A stretch of DNA of 45,584 bases. Origin: Candidatus Rokuibacteriota bacterium (GTDB lineage: Bacteria; Methylomirabilota; Methylomirabilia; Rokubacteriales; CSP1-6). Location of the stretch: positions 1 to 45,584 of the forward strand of contig QHSZ01000126.1 of assembly GCA_003220595.1 (NCBI GenBank). Direction: 5' to 3'. This document shows, one piece after another, positions 1 through 7,413 of the stretch. The translations under genes and the position numbers were made by a program. The stretch's first letter is position 1. Each line of letters begins with the position of its first letter. The notes under the pieces are model-generated. The model had not been told where the DNA came from and did no database searches. It saw only the letters and a program-made list of their open reading frames with translations.

Positions 1-2007
1 CGGATTGTTGAGTTCGTGGGCCATGCCGGACAGGAGTGTGCCGAGTGCCTTCAGCTTGTCCGCCTGCATCAGCTGACCCTGCGTCTCCTGCAGCTCACGC
101 AGCTTGGTCTGGAGCTCGCCATAGAGACGTACCTTTTCCAGCGCGAGCGCGGTCTGATGGGCGAGGCTCGTCAGCACGCGACGCTCTTCGTCGCCGAAGC
201 GGTGCGGGGCGCGGTAGTAGGCCGCGAGGACGCCGATCGGCTGATCGCGGACGCCGAGAGGCACGACGATGCCGGCGTGGATGTCATGGGCGGTCAGGTG
301 GGCGGGGATCGCGAAGCGGCGCTCCCGGGACAGGTCCTCGACCTGGACGGTGGCCTTGTGCAAGAAGGTATAGCCCGCGAAGGAATCGGCGGAGGGCGTG
401 ATCGTCACCACGCCGACCGTACCCGGCTGCCAGCCAAGGCCCGCCTCCAGGCGGAGGCGGCCCGTGCGCGCGTCGAACAGGAAGAGTCCGAGGCAGTCGG
501 CTCCAAGCAATGCCCGGGTGAGCCGCATCGCATCCCGCCGGATCGGCTCCTCGCTGTTGGCTTCGAGAAGCCGTTGGGAGAAGTCGTGGAGGGCGCCGTC
601 GTGACGAGCCTTGAGGACGAGCCGGTCGAAGGACCGCCCATTCTCGATCGCCACGGCTGCCTGCGTGCCGAATGCCGAGAGCAGGTCGACGTCCGCGGCG
701 GTGAACTCCCGTTCGCGACGGTAGAAGACGGAGAGAGCGCCGTAGATCTCTCCGGTTTGGCTCGAGAGCGGAATGGCCATCACGGATTCCAACCGCTCGG
801 CGCGCATTTGCGTCACGACCGGGAGCGGGAAGGGCACCGCCGGATCATCTTCGAGGAGGCAGGTCGAGACGGGCCGCCGCTCGGCGACGGCGACCCCCGA
901 CGCACCTCGGCCGAGCGGCATCTCGAGGCCCGACACCAGCTGGTCGCTGATCGCGCCGGCGCGACTCATCGCGACGAGCACGCGTTCTTGCTCGTCGAAC
1001 CGAAAGAGGATCGCGCCATCGGCACCGGACACATCCAGCGCCTTCGTCACGATCGTCTGCGCGATCTCCGCGAGGTCGAGGCTTCGCACGAGCGCCTGGC
1101 CCGCCCGATGGAGGACGTCGAGGTCCCGCTGCCGCGCGCGTGCCTCGCGATAGAGCCACACCTGCTCCCGCAAGAGCCCGACGAAGATGACGCCGACGCC
1201 GATCGGTCGCGCGAGGCCCGCCAGGTACCACGGAATGCTGTACCGAAAGGGGCAGATCAGAACCCCGATCAGCCCCAGCATCCAGATATACGTGGCGAGG
1301 AGCAGGTAACTGGCGAACGGATCACGCGCGAAGTATCGGCGTAGGCCCCCCCACAATGCCCACACGCCCGCGGTGCCGATCACGAAGCCGCCCGTCCAGA
1401 GCCCGAAGGGCGTGAACCGCCCGGGGGGCATGACCAGAGAGGGAAGGAGAGGACGCACCTCGATGACACCCACGACGACGACCACGCTGAGCGCAACGAC
1501 GACGGCGCCGATCCACAACCTGGTGCGGTCCGTGAGCGAGAAGCTGCGGTCGCCGGAGTGGGCAGCCAGGCCAATGCCGGCCAGTCCGGCCAGATAGCTG
1601 AGGAAGAAGAAGTACGGGGCGATGCCCGCATTCACCCCGGGAGTGCCTGGGTAGTCAGGCTGGGCGAGGATGTGGGCCAGCGCCAGAAGCGCGGTCAGCC
1701 CGAGGGTGGTTCCCAATCCCGCCGACCGGACGTCCTGGCGGAGCCTGTGGCGCTCGAGGCAGAGGTAGCCGATACCGATCGCCACGAGCGCGAAGGGCGT
1801 ATCGAAGATGGGGACCGCGTAGGGAATCACGAATCGGCGCGGCAACCCGGGTGAGCCGAGGCAGAGGGCGGCTTCGTAGACGATCCCTAGGGTCAGGCCT
1901 AGGAGGATTGGTAGGGACAGCGCCAGTCGCCGCGAGCGCCGCGGGCTCGCCTCGCGCGTGGGCCGTTCCCTCACTTCTACTTCCTTCGGAAGATTCGGAA
2001 TCTTCAT
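1..2007 (-). CDS. Membrane-bound sensor histidine kinase with two GAF domains (partial, C-terminus cut by window edge)
   Basis: I translated the minus strand directly: 669 codons are open from ATG at 2007 to base 1. Residues 1-25 are basic and hydrophilic. Residues about 27-290 form several hydrophobic segments (a multi-pass sensory membrane region). Residues about 300-450 and 470-625 read as two GAF domains; the second ends in LAHQTALALEK. A short coiled linker follows, and the frame runs off the window inside the HisKA H-box MAHELNNP, with phospho-acceptor His about residue 664. Known for the family: input through membrane/GAF domains drives autophosphorylation and transfer to a response regulator. 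The dimerisation remainder and the ATPase domain must lie beyond base 1, so the partner regulator is unknown. The start is supported by hydrophilic N-terminal content; the Shine-Dalgarno (GAGAAG) is weak. The opening codons overlap a 17-bp palindrome. Confidence 0.9.
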   Translation of the reverse strand, partial: MKIPNLPKEVEVRERPTREASPRRSRRLALSLPILLGLTLGIVYEAALCLGSPGLPRRFVIPYAVPIFDTPFALVAIGIGYLCLERHRLRQDVRSAGLGTTLGLTALLALAHILAQPDYPGTPGVNAGIAPYFFFLSYLAGLAGIGLAAHSGDRSFSLTDRTRLWIGAVVVALSVVVVVGVIEVRPLLPSLVMPPGRFTPFGLWTGGFVIGTAGVWALWGGLRRYFARDPFASYLLLATYIWMLGLIGVLICPFRYSIPWYLAGLARPIGVGVIFVGLLREQVWLYREARARQRDLDVLHRAGQALVRSLDLAEIAQTIVTKALDVSGADGAILFRFDEQERVLVAMSRAGAISDQLVSGLEMPLGRGASGVAVAERRPVSTCLLEDDPAVPFPLPVVTQMRAERLESVMAIPLSSQTGEIYGALSVFYRREREFTAADVDLLSAFGTQAAVAIENGRSFDRLVLKARHDGALHDFSQRLLEANSEEPIRRDAMRLTRALLGADCLGLFLFDARTGRLRLEAGLGWQPGTVGVVTITPSADSFAGYTFLHKATVQVEDLSRERRFAIPAHLTAHDIHAGIVVPLGVRDQPIGVLAAYYRAPHRFGDEERRVLTSLAHQTALALEKVRLYGELQTKLRELQETQGQLMQADKLKALGTLLSGMAHELNNP
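1989..2005. promoter_or_regulatory. Perfect 17-bp palindrome over the histidine kinase start codon
   Basis: GAAGATTC-G-GAATCTTC is an exact 8+1+8 inverted repeat that begins in the third base of the kinase ATG (2007-2005). As DNA it has the form of a homodimer operator. As RNA it could fold into a 6-bp hairpin with a 5-nt loop immediately after the start codon. It also encodes residues 2-6, so chance plus coding constraint cannot be excluded. Confidence 0.4.
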
Positions 2008-2074
2008 TTTGGGCTTCTCACCATGCCCGCACTCGCGCCTTACCGTCAAGAGAAATGAGTCGTAAGTACTTGAA

Positions 2075-2096
2075 TTTCCGGACTAAATTCCGGAAA
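2075..2096. promoter_or_regulatory. 22-bp inverted repeat TTTCCGGA-N6-TCCGGAAA in the kinase/selC divergent spacer
   Basis: TTTCCGGA (2075-2082) and TCCGGAAA (2089-2096) are perfect inverted arms separated by CTAAAT. The site lies about 70 bp upstream of the kinase start and 157 bp upstream of tRNA-Sec, in the only clearly AT-richer part of the spacer. There is no T-run, so an operator is more likely than an intrinsic terminator. Binding protein unknown. Confidence 0.4.
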
Positions 2097-2210
2097 GACG
2101 CCACGGAGTAGCGTCCGGGCAGAGGCGTCGGCCTCTTCTGAGGCGAGCTGGACCGACGCGTTCTAGCGCTGCTTGAGGCAGGTGGTGAGAATCGGCCTCC
2201 CGAGGGGCGG

Positions 2211-2219
2211 TGGTACACT
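2211..2219 (+). promoter_or_regulatory. Extended -10 promoter candidate for tRNA-Sec
   Basis: TGG-TACACT is a TGn extended -10 element about 33 nt before the first base of tRNA-Sec. No good -35 hexamer is seen 17 bp upstream. Transcription would begin near 2226. It resembles the TGG-TATGAT element before the oxidoreductase gene at 44420. Confidence 0.4.
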
Positions 2220-2252
2220 CTGAAGGCTTTACCGAAGCGGACTTACAGTGCC

Positions 2253-2350
2253 GGAAGCGTCTAGGAACCCGGTGGGCCTCCCGGACTTCAAATCCGGCGG
2301 ACCGTTCTAGACAAACGGTCGATGGGTTCGACTCCCATACGCTTCCGCCA
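2253..2350 (+). tRNA. selC: tRNA-Sec, anticodon TCA
   Basis: This 98-nt gene has the hallmarks of a bacterial selenocysteine tRNA. The 8-bp acceptor stem is GGAAGCGT (2253-2260) with ACGCTTCC (2339-2346), followed by G73 and an encoded CCA (2348-2350). The anticodon stem CCGGA/TCCGG carries loop CTTCAAA with TCA at 2288-2290. The long variable arm GACCGTT/AACGGTC (2300-2306, 2314-2320) has a 7-nt loop. The T arm is ATGGG-TTCGACT-CCCAT. The D arm is the least clear part. It decodes UGA when delivered by SelB. It lies just upstream of a short operon containing selA and selB, and only 11 nt before the next start codon, so it is probably processed from a transcript shared with the downstream mRNA. 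Confidence 0.96.
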
Positions 2351-2361
2351 TCAGGAGGCTC

Positions 2362-2895
2362 ATGGCCAAGCACGATCGGCGGTCGAAACCAGAATGGCGG
2401 GTGCAGCGGCGGCAGCGTCGTGTCCTCGTGAGCGCGGCGCTCGTCGTCGGCGCGGTCGTCGTGGGCTATTTCGCCTACCGCGCGGGCGCGAATCTGCCGG
2501 GCCAGCAGTTCGCGGATCTCGGGAACCTCCACATCCCCACTGCGGAGTCTCCGCACGCGCCCTACAATTCGGATCCGCCGACGTCCGGGCCGCACCTGCC
2601 CTACATCGCGTCCTGGGGCCTGCACACGCGGCCGATCGCGCCCGAGCTCCAGGTGCACAACCTCGAGGACGGCGGAGTGCTCGTCCAGTACAATTGCGAG
2701 TGTCCGGAGCTGGTCGCGAAACTCTCCGCGGTCGTGCAGAGGTACGATAAGTATGTCATCCTCGCGCCCTATCCCCCGATGAAGAGCAGGCTCGCGCTCA
2801 CCGCGTGGACGCGCCTCGACGCGCTCGAGGACTTCGACGAGGCGCGGGTCGTCCGCTTCATCGAGACGTACCGTGGGATCGACCACCACAAGTAG
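2362..2895 (+). CDS. DUF3105 family membrane-anchored protein
   Basis: The 177-residue product has a very basic N-terminus, one transmembrane helix (about residues 21-39) and a soluble extracytoplasmic domain. The motif YNSDPPTSGPH followed by a Cys pair (YNCECP) is typical of DUF3105, a family of unknown function. A strong AGGAGG (2353-2358) precedes ATG 2362, and that site begins three bases after the CCA end of tRNA-Sec, tying the gene to selC. The 3' end overlaps the next gene by 23 nt. The conserved Cys/His residues could bind a metal, but nothing in the sequence proves this. A link to selenium metabolism is only suggested by position. Confidence 0.85.
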   Translation: MAKHDRRSKPEWRVQRRQRRVLVSAALVVGAVVVGYFAYRAGANLPGQQFADLGNLHIPTAESPHAPYNSDPPTSGPHLPYIASWGLHTRPIAPELQVHNLEDGGVLVQYNCECPELVAKLSAVVQRYDKYVILAPYPPMKSRLALTAWTRLDALEDFDEARVVRFIETYRGIDHHK

Positions 2896-3391
2896 GCGCA
2901 CGTCGGCGCTCGGGGCGCGGCTCAGGCCCGCGGCCCTCGCGACCGTGGCCCTCCTCGGCGCCGGCTGCGGCCGGCTCTACGTCTCGCCGCTCGCGCCGCC
3001 GCCCCACCGCGAGGAGATCGAGGCCAAGTACGACACGGCGTGGACGGCGATCGTCCGCGCCCTCGCGAAGGAAAACGTGCCGCTCCGGGCCATCGCCCGC
3101 GACTCGGGTGTCATCGCCTCCGACGACTTCGTCGCGCCGATCGGCGTGTACGCCGACTGCGGCCGCATCGGCGACGAGCTGATCGAGGGCGACGCGCTGG
3201 TCGCGTTCACGGTCTTCGCCGAGCCCGACGGCACGCGCACGAGGATCCAGGTCAACTCGAAGATGCGCACGCACCTGCACCGCCGGGGCTCGAGCGGGAA
3301 GTTCAAGCTGGAGCCGGTGTTCACCTGCGCGTCGACCGGACGCTTCGAGGCGAACCTCCTCGACGCCGTCCGCGAGCTCGTCCGGCAGTAG
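2873..3391 (+). CDS. Putative outer-membrane lipoprotein, distantly BamC-like
   Basis: The 172-residue product starts at GTG 2873 inside the previous gene. It has a basic n-region, a hydrophobic stretch and a lipobox-like LLGAGC, placing the lipidated Cys at residue 32. The -3 position is Gly rather than Leu, slightly atypical. The mature part contains the pattern of a Tyr/Asp-led helix, a long amphipathic helix and a strand with RDSGVIASDDF, which recalls the repeat domain of BamC/NlpB-type lipoproteins. That resemblance is by eye only. Its gene overlap indicates translational coupling with the DUF3105 gene. Function is not assigned. Confidence 0.72.
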   Translation: MGSTTTSRRTSALGARLRPAALATVALLGAGCGRLYVSPLAPPPHREEIEAKYDTAWTAIVRALAKENVPLRAIARDSGVIASDDFVAPIGVYADCGRIGDELIEGDALVAFTVFAEPDGTRTRIQVNSKMRTHLHRRGSSGKFKLEPVFTCASTGRFEANLLDAVRELVRQ

Positions 3392-3394
3392 GCC

Positions 3395-3679
3395 GTGCCG
3401 TCCCGGCTGGCGGACCTCATTCGGAAGGCGCGGCGCCTCGCGGCCGAGCGCGACAAGCTCATCGACGGCCTCGCGACCGAGTGGACGCGCGCCCTCCGTG
3501 GTCAGGGTCTCTCCGCGGCGGACCTCGACGAGCTGTGGGCCGGTCTCGTCGAGGAGGCCGTGCGCCGCGGCGGCCAGGCCGGCGACGGGAAGTGGACCGC
3601 GCAGGCCTGGCGCCACGAGACGCAGGAGGTCATCGCCCGCGTCCGCAAGAAGGTCGAGACCGCGCTCGATGAGCGCTGA
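3395..3679 (+). CDS. Small charged helical protein of unknown function
   Basis: A 94-residue ORF begins at GTG 3395, three bases after the preceding stop, and ends inside selA with an 11-nt overlap. The composition is rich in Arg, Glu, Ala and Leu. It is predicted mostly helical, with no signal or membrane segment. I recognise no family. Tight packing between two coding regions and the absence of stop codons in this frame support a real gene, though in DNA this GC-rich an open frame is weaker evidence than usual. Coupling to selA suggests co-expression. Confidence 0.6.
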   Translation: MPSRLADLIRKARRLAAERDKLIDGLATEWTRALRGQGLSAADLDELWAGLVEEAVRRGGQAGDGKWTAQAWRHETQEVIARVRKKVETALDER

Positions 3680-5060
3680 CCGCGACGCCGCGCTGCGTGG
3701 CCTGCCCTCGGTCGACCATCTCCTCCGCGCGCTCGCCGGCCGCCCCGAGCTCCAGGGGGTCCCCCGCGCGCGGTTGACCGCGCTCGTGCGCGAGACGCTG
3801 GACGCCGAGCGCCGGCGCGCGCGCGAGGGGCACGCGGCCCCGGCCGCGGCCGACGCGCTCGCCGTGCGCGTCGTGGAGCGTGCGCGGCGGACCGGCCTCT
3901 TCTCGCTCCGCCCGGTGATCAACGCCACCGGTGTCGTGCTCCACACGAACCTCGGCCGCGCGCTCGTGAGCCCGCTCGCGATCGAGCGCCTCCAGGCGGT
4001 CGCGGCCGCGTACTCGAACCTCGAGCTCGACCTCGCCACGAAGGAGCGGGGCTCGCGCTACAGTCACGTCGAGGCGCTCCTAGGGCGGCTCACTGGAGCC
4101 GAGGACGCGTTGGTCGTCAACAACAACGCCGCCGCGGTGCTCCTGGCGCTGGAGACGCTCGCCCACGGCCGTGAGGTCGTCGTCTCGCGGGGCGAGCTGA
4201 TCGAGATCGGCGGCGAATTCCGCATCCCCGACATCATGGTCCGCAGCGGCGCCGTGCTCCGCGAGATCGGGACGACGAACCGCACGCACCTCCGGGACTA
4301 CGCCGACGCGATCGGCCCGAGCACGGCGCTCCTCCTCAAGGTCCACACCTCGAACTACCGTGTCGTCGGCTTCACCGCCGAGGTCTCGTCACGCGAGCTC
4401 GTGGAGCTCGGCCGCGAGCGTGGGATCCCCGTCATGGAGGACCTCGGCTCGGGCTCGCTCGTGGACCTCCGCCCGTGGGGCTTCCCCTACGAGCCGACCG
4501 TGCCGGAGGCGGTCGCCGCGGGGCTCGACCTCGTCTCCTTCTCGGGCGACAAGCTCCTCGGTGGCCCGCAGGCCGGCATCGTCGTCGGCCGGCACGCCGT
4601 CGTCGGGCGGCTCAAGAAGAACCCGTGGAACCGCGCGCTCCGGATCGACAAGTTCACGATCGCCGCCCTCGAGGCCACGCTGTACGCCTACGAGTCGGGC
4701 GCCGCGCTCGAGACGATCCCGACACTCCGACTCCTCACCGAACCCCTCGCCGCGGTACGGGGCCGCGCGAAAGGCCTGCTCCGGCGGCTCACGCCCGCGT
4801 GCCGCGAGCGCCTCGGGGCGCGCGTCGTGGACGACCGCGCGCAGGTGGGCGGCGGCGCCTTGCCGACGGTGGAGCTGCCCACCGCGGGGCTGGTCGTGGG
4901 TCGCGACGCGCAGGCGGCCATGCGGCTCGACGCGCGCCTGCGCGAGGGCGACCCGCCGGTGATCGGGCGGATCGTGGACGACCAACTCCTGCTGGACTGC
5001 CGGACGGTGCTTGCCTCGCAGATCGGCGGGCTCGCAAAGGCGCTCGAAGCGCTCCAATGA
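3669..5060 (+). CDS. selA: L-seryl-tRNA(Sec) selenium transferase SelA
   Basis: The 463-residue product is a PLP enzyme that converts seryl-tRNA-Sec to selenocysteyl-tRNA-Sec with selenophosphate. An N-terminal helical domain (1-60, with PSVDHLL) is followed by the fold-type I core containing INATGVVLHTNLGRA. The motif SFSGDKLLGGPQAG places the Schiff-base lysine at residue 295, the same number as in E. coli SelA. Length matches the family. ATG 3669 lies inside the end of the upstream ORF, giving coupling, and longer in-frame extensions lack homology. The stop codon is part of an ATGA that opens a mini-ORF in the following repeat. The selenophosphate synthetase gene selD is not in the window. 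Confidence 0.96.
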   Translation: MSADRDAALRGLPSVDHLLRALAGRPELQGVPRARLTALVRETLDAERRRAREGHAAPAAADALAVRVVERARRTGLFSLRPVINATGVVLHTNLGRALVSPLAIERLQAVAAAYSNLELDLATKERGSRYSHVEALLGRLTGAEDALVVNNNAAAVLLALETLAHGREVVVSRGELIEIGGEFRIPDIMVRSGAVLREIGTTNRTHLRDYADAIGPSTALLLKVHTSNYRVVGFTAEVSSRELVELGRERGIPVMEDLGSGSLVDLRPWGFPYEPTVPEAVAAGLDLVSFSGDKLLGGPQAGIVVGRHAVVGRLKKNPWNRALRIDKFTIAALEATLYAYESGAALETIPTLRLLTEPLAAVRGRAKGLLRRLTPACRERLGARVVDDRAQVGGGALPTVELPTAGLVVGRDAQAAMRLDARLREGDPPVIGRIVDDQLLLDCRTVLASQIGGLAKALEALQ

Positions 5061-5125
5061 CCGACGCGCACCTGGCTCAGGCCACCCACGGTGCGCGCCG
5101 GCCTCGCGGACCCCGCTACACATGA
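5057..5125 (+). other. Mini-ORF 1 in the selA-selB spacer (22 codons)
   Basis: ATG 5057 overlaps the selA stop as ATGA, and the frame ends at TGA 5123-5125, which overlaps the next ATG. The peptide opens [12 protein letters not shown] and is Arg-rich at the end. No homologue is recognised. It may be a translational relay rather than a functional peptide, or simply a by-product of the repeat. Confidence 0.3.
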
Positions 5126-5181
5126 GCGACGCGCACCTGGCTCAGGCCACCCACGGTGCGCGCCGGCCTCGCGGACCCCGC
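5057..5181 (+). repeat. Two tandem copies of a 60-bp repeat between selA and selB
   Basis: Bases 5057-5116 and 5122-5181 are identical except at 5061/5126 (C versus G), a 65-bp period. Each copy opens with ATGA and ends in GGACCCCGC. The first is followed by TACACATGA, the second by unrelated sequence. Each carries a potential hairpin CACC-CAC-GGTG. The first copy starts within the last codons of selA. A diverged relative lies between gatA and gatB at 19764-19816, so this is a family and not only a local duplication. Confidence 0.9.
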
Positions 5182-5253
5182 GACTTGATCATAGGCTCGC
5201 CTCGGACGGCGGGGCCCCAGCCCCGCGACGTTCTGCGGCTCGCAAAGCCATGA
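5122..5253 (+). other. Mini-ORF 2 in the selA-selB spacer (43 codons)
   Basis: It opens [12 protein letters not shown], sharing 19 of its first 20 residues with mini-ORF 1, then continues with unrelated sequence to TGA 5251-5253. That stop overlaps the selB ATG as ATGA. No Shine-Dalgarno precedes it, and none precedes selB, so termination-reinitiation may carry ribosomes across. Coding status is unproven. Confidence 0.3.
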
Positions 5254-7154
5254 CCCGCCACGTCGTGGTCGGGACGGCCGGCCACATCGACCACGGCAAG
5301 ACCTCGCTGGTCAAGGCGCTGACCGGCATCGACACCGACCGCCTGCCGGAGGAGAAGGCGCGCGGCATCACGATCGACCTCGGCTTCGCGTTCCTCGAGG
5401 AGCCCGGCGGGCTCACGATCGAGATCGTGGACGTCCCCGGCCACGAGCGCTTCGTGAAGAACATGCTCGCCGGGGTCGGTGGCATCGACCTCGCCATGCT
5501 CGTGATCGCGGCCGACGAGGGCGTGATGCCGCAGACGCGCGAGCACCTGGCGATCTGCTCCCTCCTGCGCATCCGGGGTGGCCTCGTGGCGCTGACCAAG
5601 ACCGACCTCGTCGAGCCCGACTGGCTCGAGCTCGTGCGCGACGACGTCGCCACGCTGGTGCGCGCGACCTTCCTCCAGGGCGCGCCCATCGTGCCCGTGT
5701 CGGCGAAGACGGGCGCGGGGCTCCCCGAACTGCGCCAGGCCCTGCGGCGGCTCGCGGAGTCCGTCCCCGAGCGCGCCGTGGACCAGCTGGCGCGGCTGCC
5801 CATCGACCGAGTCTTCACGGTGAAGGGGTTCGGCACCGTCGTGACGGGGACCCTCGCCGCCGGGCGGCTCGCGGTGGACGACCGCGTCGAGGTGTACCCG
5901 AAGGGCGTGGAGGCGAAGGTCCGCGGCCTCCAGACCCACGGCCACCCCGTCGCCGAGGCGCGCGCCGGGCAGCGGACGGCCGTGAATCTCCAGGGCGTCG
6001 AGCGCGCGGCGCTGGAGCGCGGCGACGTCCTGGCGCACGCGGGCACGCTGGTGCCCGCGGTCCTCGTGGACGGCACGCTCGAGCTCCTCCCGGACGCGCC
6101 GCGCGGGTTGAAGACGCGGACGCGCGTGCGCTTCCACGCGGGGACGAGCGAGATCATGGCGCGCGTCCTCCTCCTCGACCGCGCGGAGCTCGCCCCCGGC
6201 GAGACCGCGTTTGCGCGCTTCCGGCTCGAGGCGCCGCTCGTCGCCCTGCCGAGCGACCGGTTCGTGGTGCGCTCGTACTCGCCGATCGTGACGATCGGGG
6301 GCGGGACGCTCCTCGACGTGGATCCGCCGCGCTTCAAGCGCAAGGCGCCGGCCCTGGTCGCGCATCTCACGCTCCTGCAGACCGGCGGCCCCGAGGTCGT
6401 ATTGGAGGAGCACGTCCGCCACGTCGGCGCCGCGGGCGTGCGCCTCACCGCCCTCTCGGGCCGCGTGCCCTTCGGCCCCGAGCGCCTGCGCGGCCTCCTC
6501 GACGCGCTCGTGGCGGCTGGCCGCGTGCTCGTCGTGGACCGCGACTGGTTCCTCCACCCGGAGAGCGGCAGCCGCCTGCGCGCGCTCGTCGTCGGCGCGC
6601 TCGCGGCCTTCCACCGCGCGCATCCTCTCCGACCCGGCATGTCGCGGGAGGAGCTGCGGGGGCGGTCGGGCGGCGCCGACGAGCGCGTCTTTGCGGCGCT
6701 CCTCGCGGCCCTGGAGACGGAGGGCGTCGTGAAGAGCGAGCGGGACAAGGTGCGGCTCGCGGCGCACGAGGTGCGGCTCACGCCCGAGCAGCAGCGCGTC
6801 GTGGACCAGATCGAGCAGGAGTTCCTCCGGGCGGAAGCGGCGCCGCCGAGCCCGGACGAGGCGCTCGCCCGCGCGGGCCTCCGCGGGGACGAGGAGCACG
6901 AGCTCTTCCAGGTGCTCGTCCAGTCGGGAAGGCTCCTCCGCGTCAAGGAGTCGCTCTTCTTCCACGCCCGGGCGCTCGACGCGATCCAGCAGAAGCTCGT
7001 CGCCATGCTCCGGGAGCGCAAGGAGATCGGTCCGGCGGACATCAAGGACCTCCTCGGCATCTCCCGGAAGTACGCGATCCCGCTCCTCGAGTTCTTCGAT
7101 CAGCGCCGCGTGACGACCCGCGTGGGCGAACGGCGGGTCTTGCGCGGGGGGTAG
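5250..7154 (+). CDS. selB: Selenocysteine-specific translation elongation factor SelB
   Basis: The 634-residue GTPase delivers Sec-tRNA to UGA codons at a SECIS hairpin. The G1 motif [12 protein letters not shown] lies at the N-terminus, with [13 protein letters not shown] (G3) and TKTD (G4). EF-Tu-like domains II/III follow ([17 protein letters not shown]), and then the C-terminal winged-helix array (about 380-634) that reads the mRNA hairpin. Length fits bacterial SelB. I start at ATG 5250 because homology begins at [12 protein letters not shown]; the open frame upstream runs through the tandem repeat and has no homology. There is no Shine-Dalgarno; the ATG overlaps the stop of mini-ORF 2. 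Confidence 0.96.
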   Translation: MTRHVVVGTAGHIDHGKTSLVKALTGIDTDRLPEEKARGITIDLGFAFLEEPGGLTIEIVDVPGHERFVKNMLAGVGGIDLAMLVIAADEGVMPQTREHLAICSLLRIRGGLVALTKTDLVEPDWLELVRDDVATLVRATFLQGAPIVPVSAKTGAGLPELRQALRRLAESVPERAVDQLARLPIDRVFTVKGFGTVVTGTLAAGRLAVDDRVEVYPKGVEAKVRGLQTHGHPVAEARAGQRTAVNLQGVERAALERGDVLAHAGTLVPAVLVDGTLELLPDAPRGLKTRTRVRFHAGTSEIMARVLLLDRAELAPGETAFARFRLEAPLVALPSDRFVVRSYSPIVTIGGGTLLDVDPPRFKRKAPALVAHLTLLQTGGPEVVLEEHVRHVGAAGVRLTALSGRVPFGPERLRGLLDALVAAGRVLVVDRDWFLHPESGSRLRALVVGALAAFHRAHPLRPGMSREELRGRSGGADERVFAALLAALETEGVVKSERDKVRLAAHEVRLTPEQQRVVDQIEQEFLRAEAAPPSPDEALARAGLRGDEEHELFQVLVQSGRLLRVKESLFFHARALDAIQQKLVAMLRERKEIGPADIKDLLGISRKYAIPLLEFFDQRRVTTRVGERRVLRGG

Positions 7155-7188
7155 GGGCGCGCTAAGGTGTCTCGGAAAGGAGCCAACC

Positions 7189-7383
7189 ATGTTTGGTCTT
7201 GGCTACCAGGAGCTGCTCATCATCCTCGTGATCGTGCTGATCTTCTTCGGCGCGAACAAGCTGCCGGATCTCGCCCGCTCGCTCGGCTCGAGCATGAAGG
7301 AGTTCAAGAAGGGCGTACAGGAGTCCTCCAAGGACGAGCCGACCGCCGCCGCCAAGAAGGAAGAAGAGAAGAAGGCGTCGTAG
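7189..7383 (+). CDS. tatA: Sec-independent translocase subunit TatA/TatE
   Basis: The 64-residue protein has one N-terminal membrane helix (ELLIILVIVLIFFG), the hinge, the amphipathic helix with KLPDLARSLG and a Lys/Glu-rich tail. This is the standard TatA build, and TatA forms the pore that exports folded proteins. AAAGGAG sits 8 nt before ATG 7189. No tatB or tatC is adjacent. At least two Tat-type substrates are encoded in the window: the ABC binding protein (RRDFLK) and the dehydrogenase small subunit (TRRSLILG). It probably has its own promoter in the short spacer after selB (TAAGGT near 7164). Confidence 0.93.
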   Translation: MFGLGYQELLIILVIVLIFFGANKLPDLARSLGSSMKEFKKGVQESSKDEPTAAAKKEEEKKAS

Positions 7384-7401
7384 CCGTTTCGCGTTGTACG
7401 G

Positions 7402-7407
7402 TATGAT
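7402..7407 (+). promoter_or_regulatory. -10-like hexamer 6 nt before the retropepsin-like gene
   Basis: TATGAT ends 6 nt before ATG 7414. The 9-mer GGTATGATC occurs twice, at 7400-7408 and 7411-7419, once as the -10 and once across the start codon. The block GTACGGTAtgATC..CAGGT closely matches the one before the helicase gene at 15790. Confidence 0.45.
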
Positions 7408-7413
7408 CCAGGT

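Noticed and set aside
16-1344. 442-codon plus-strand frame over the histidine kinase
   Set aside because: The opposite strand gives a clean kinase with membrane, GAF and H-box motifs; this frame has no recognisable content.
2210-2431. 73-codon ORF running through tRNA-Sec
   Set aside because: It overlaps the tRNA structure and the DUF3105 start; the tRNA explains the conservation.
5091-5249. N-terminal extension of selB through the repeat
   Set aside because: The extra 53 residues are repeat translation without homology; SelB homology starts exactly at ATG 5250.
5142-7190. 682-codon frame antisense to selB
   Set aside because: Shadow of selB with the usual charged low-complexity composition.
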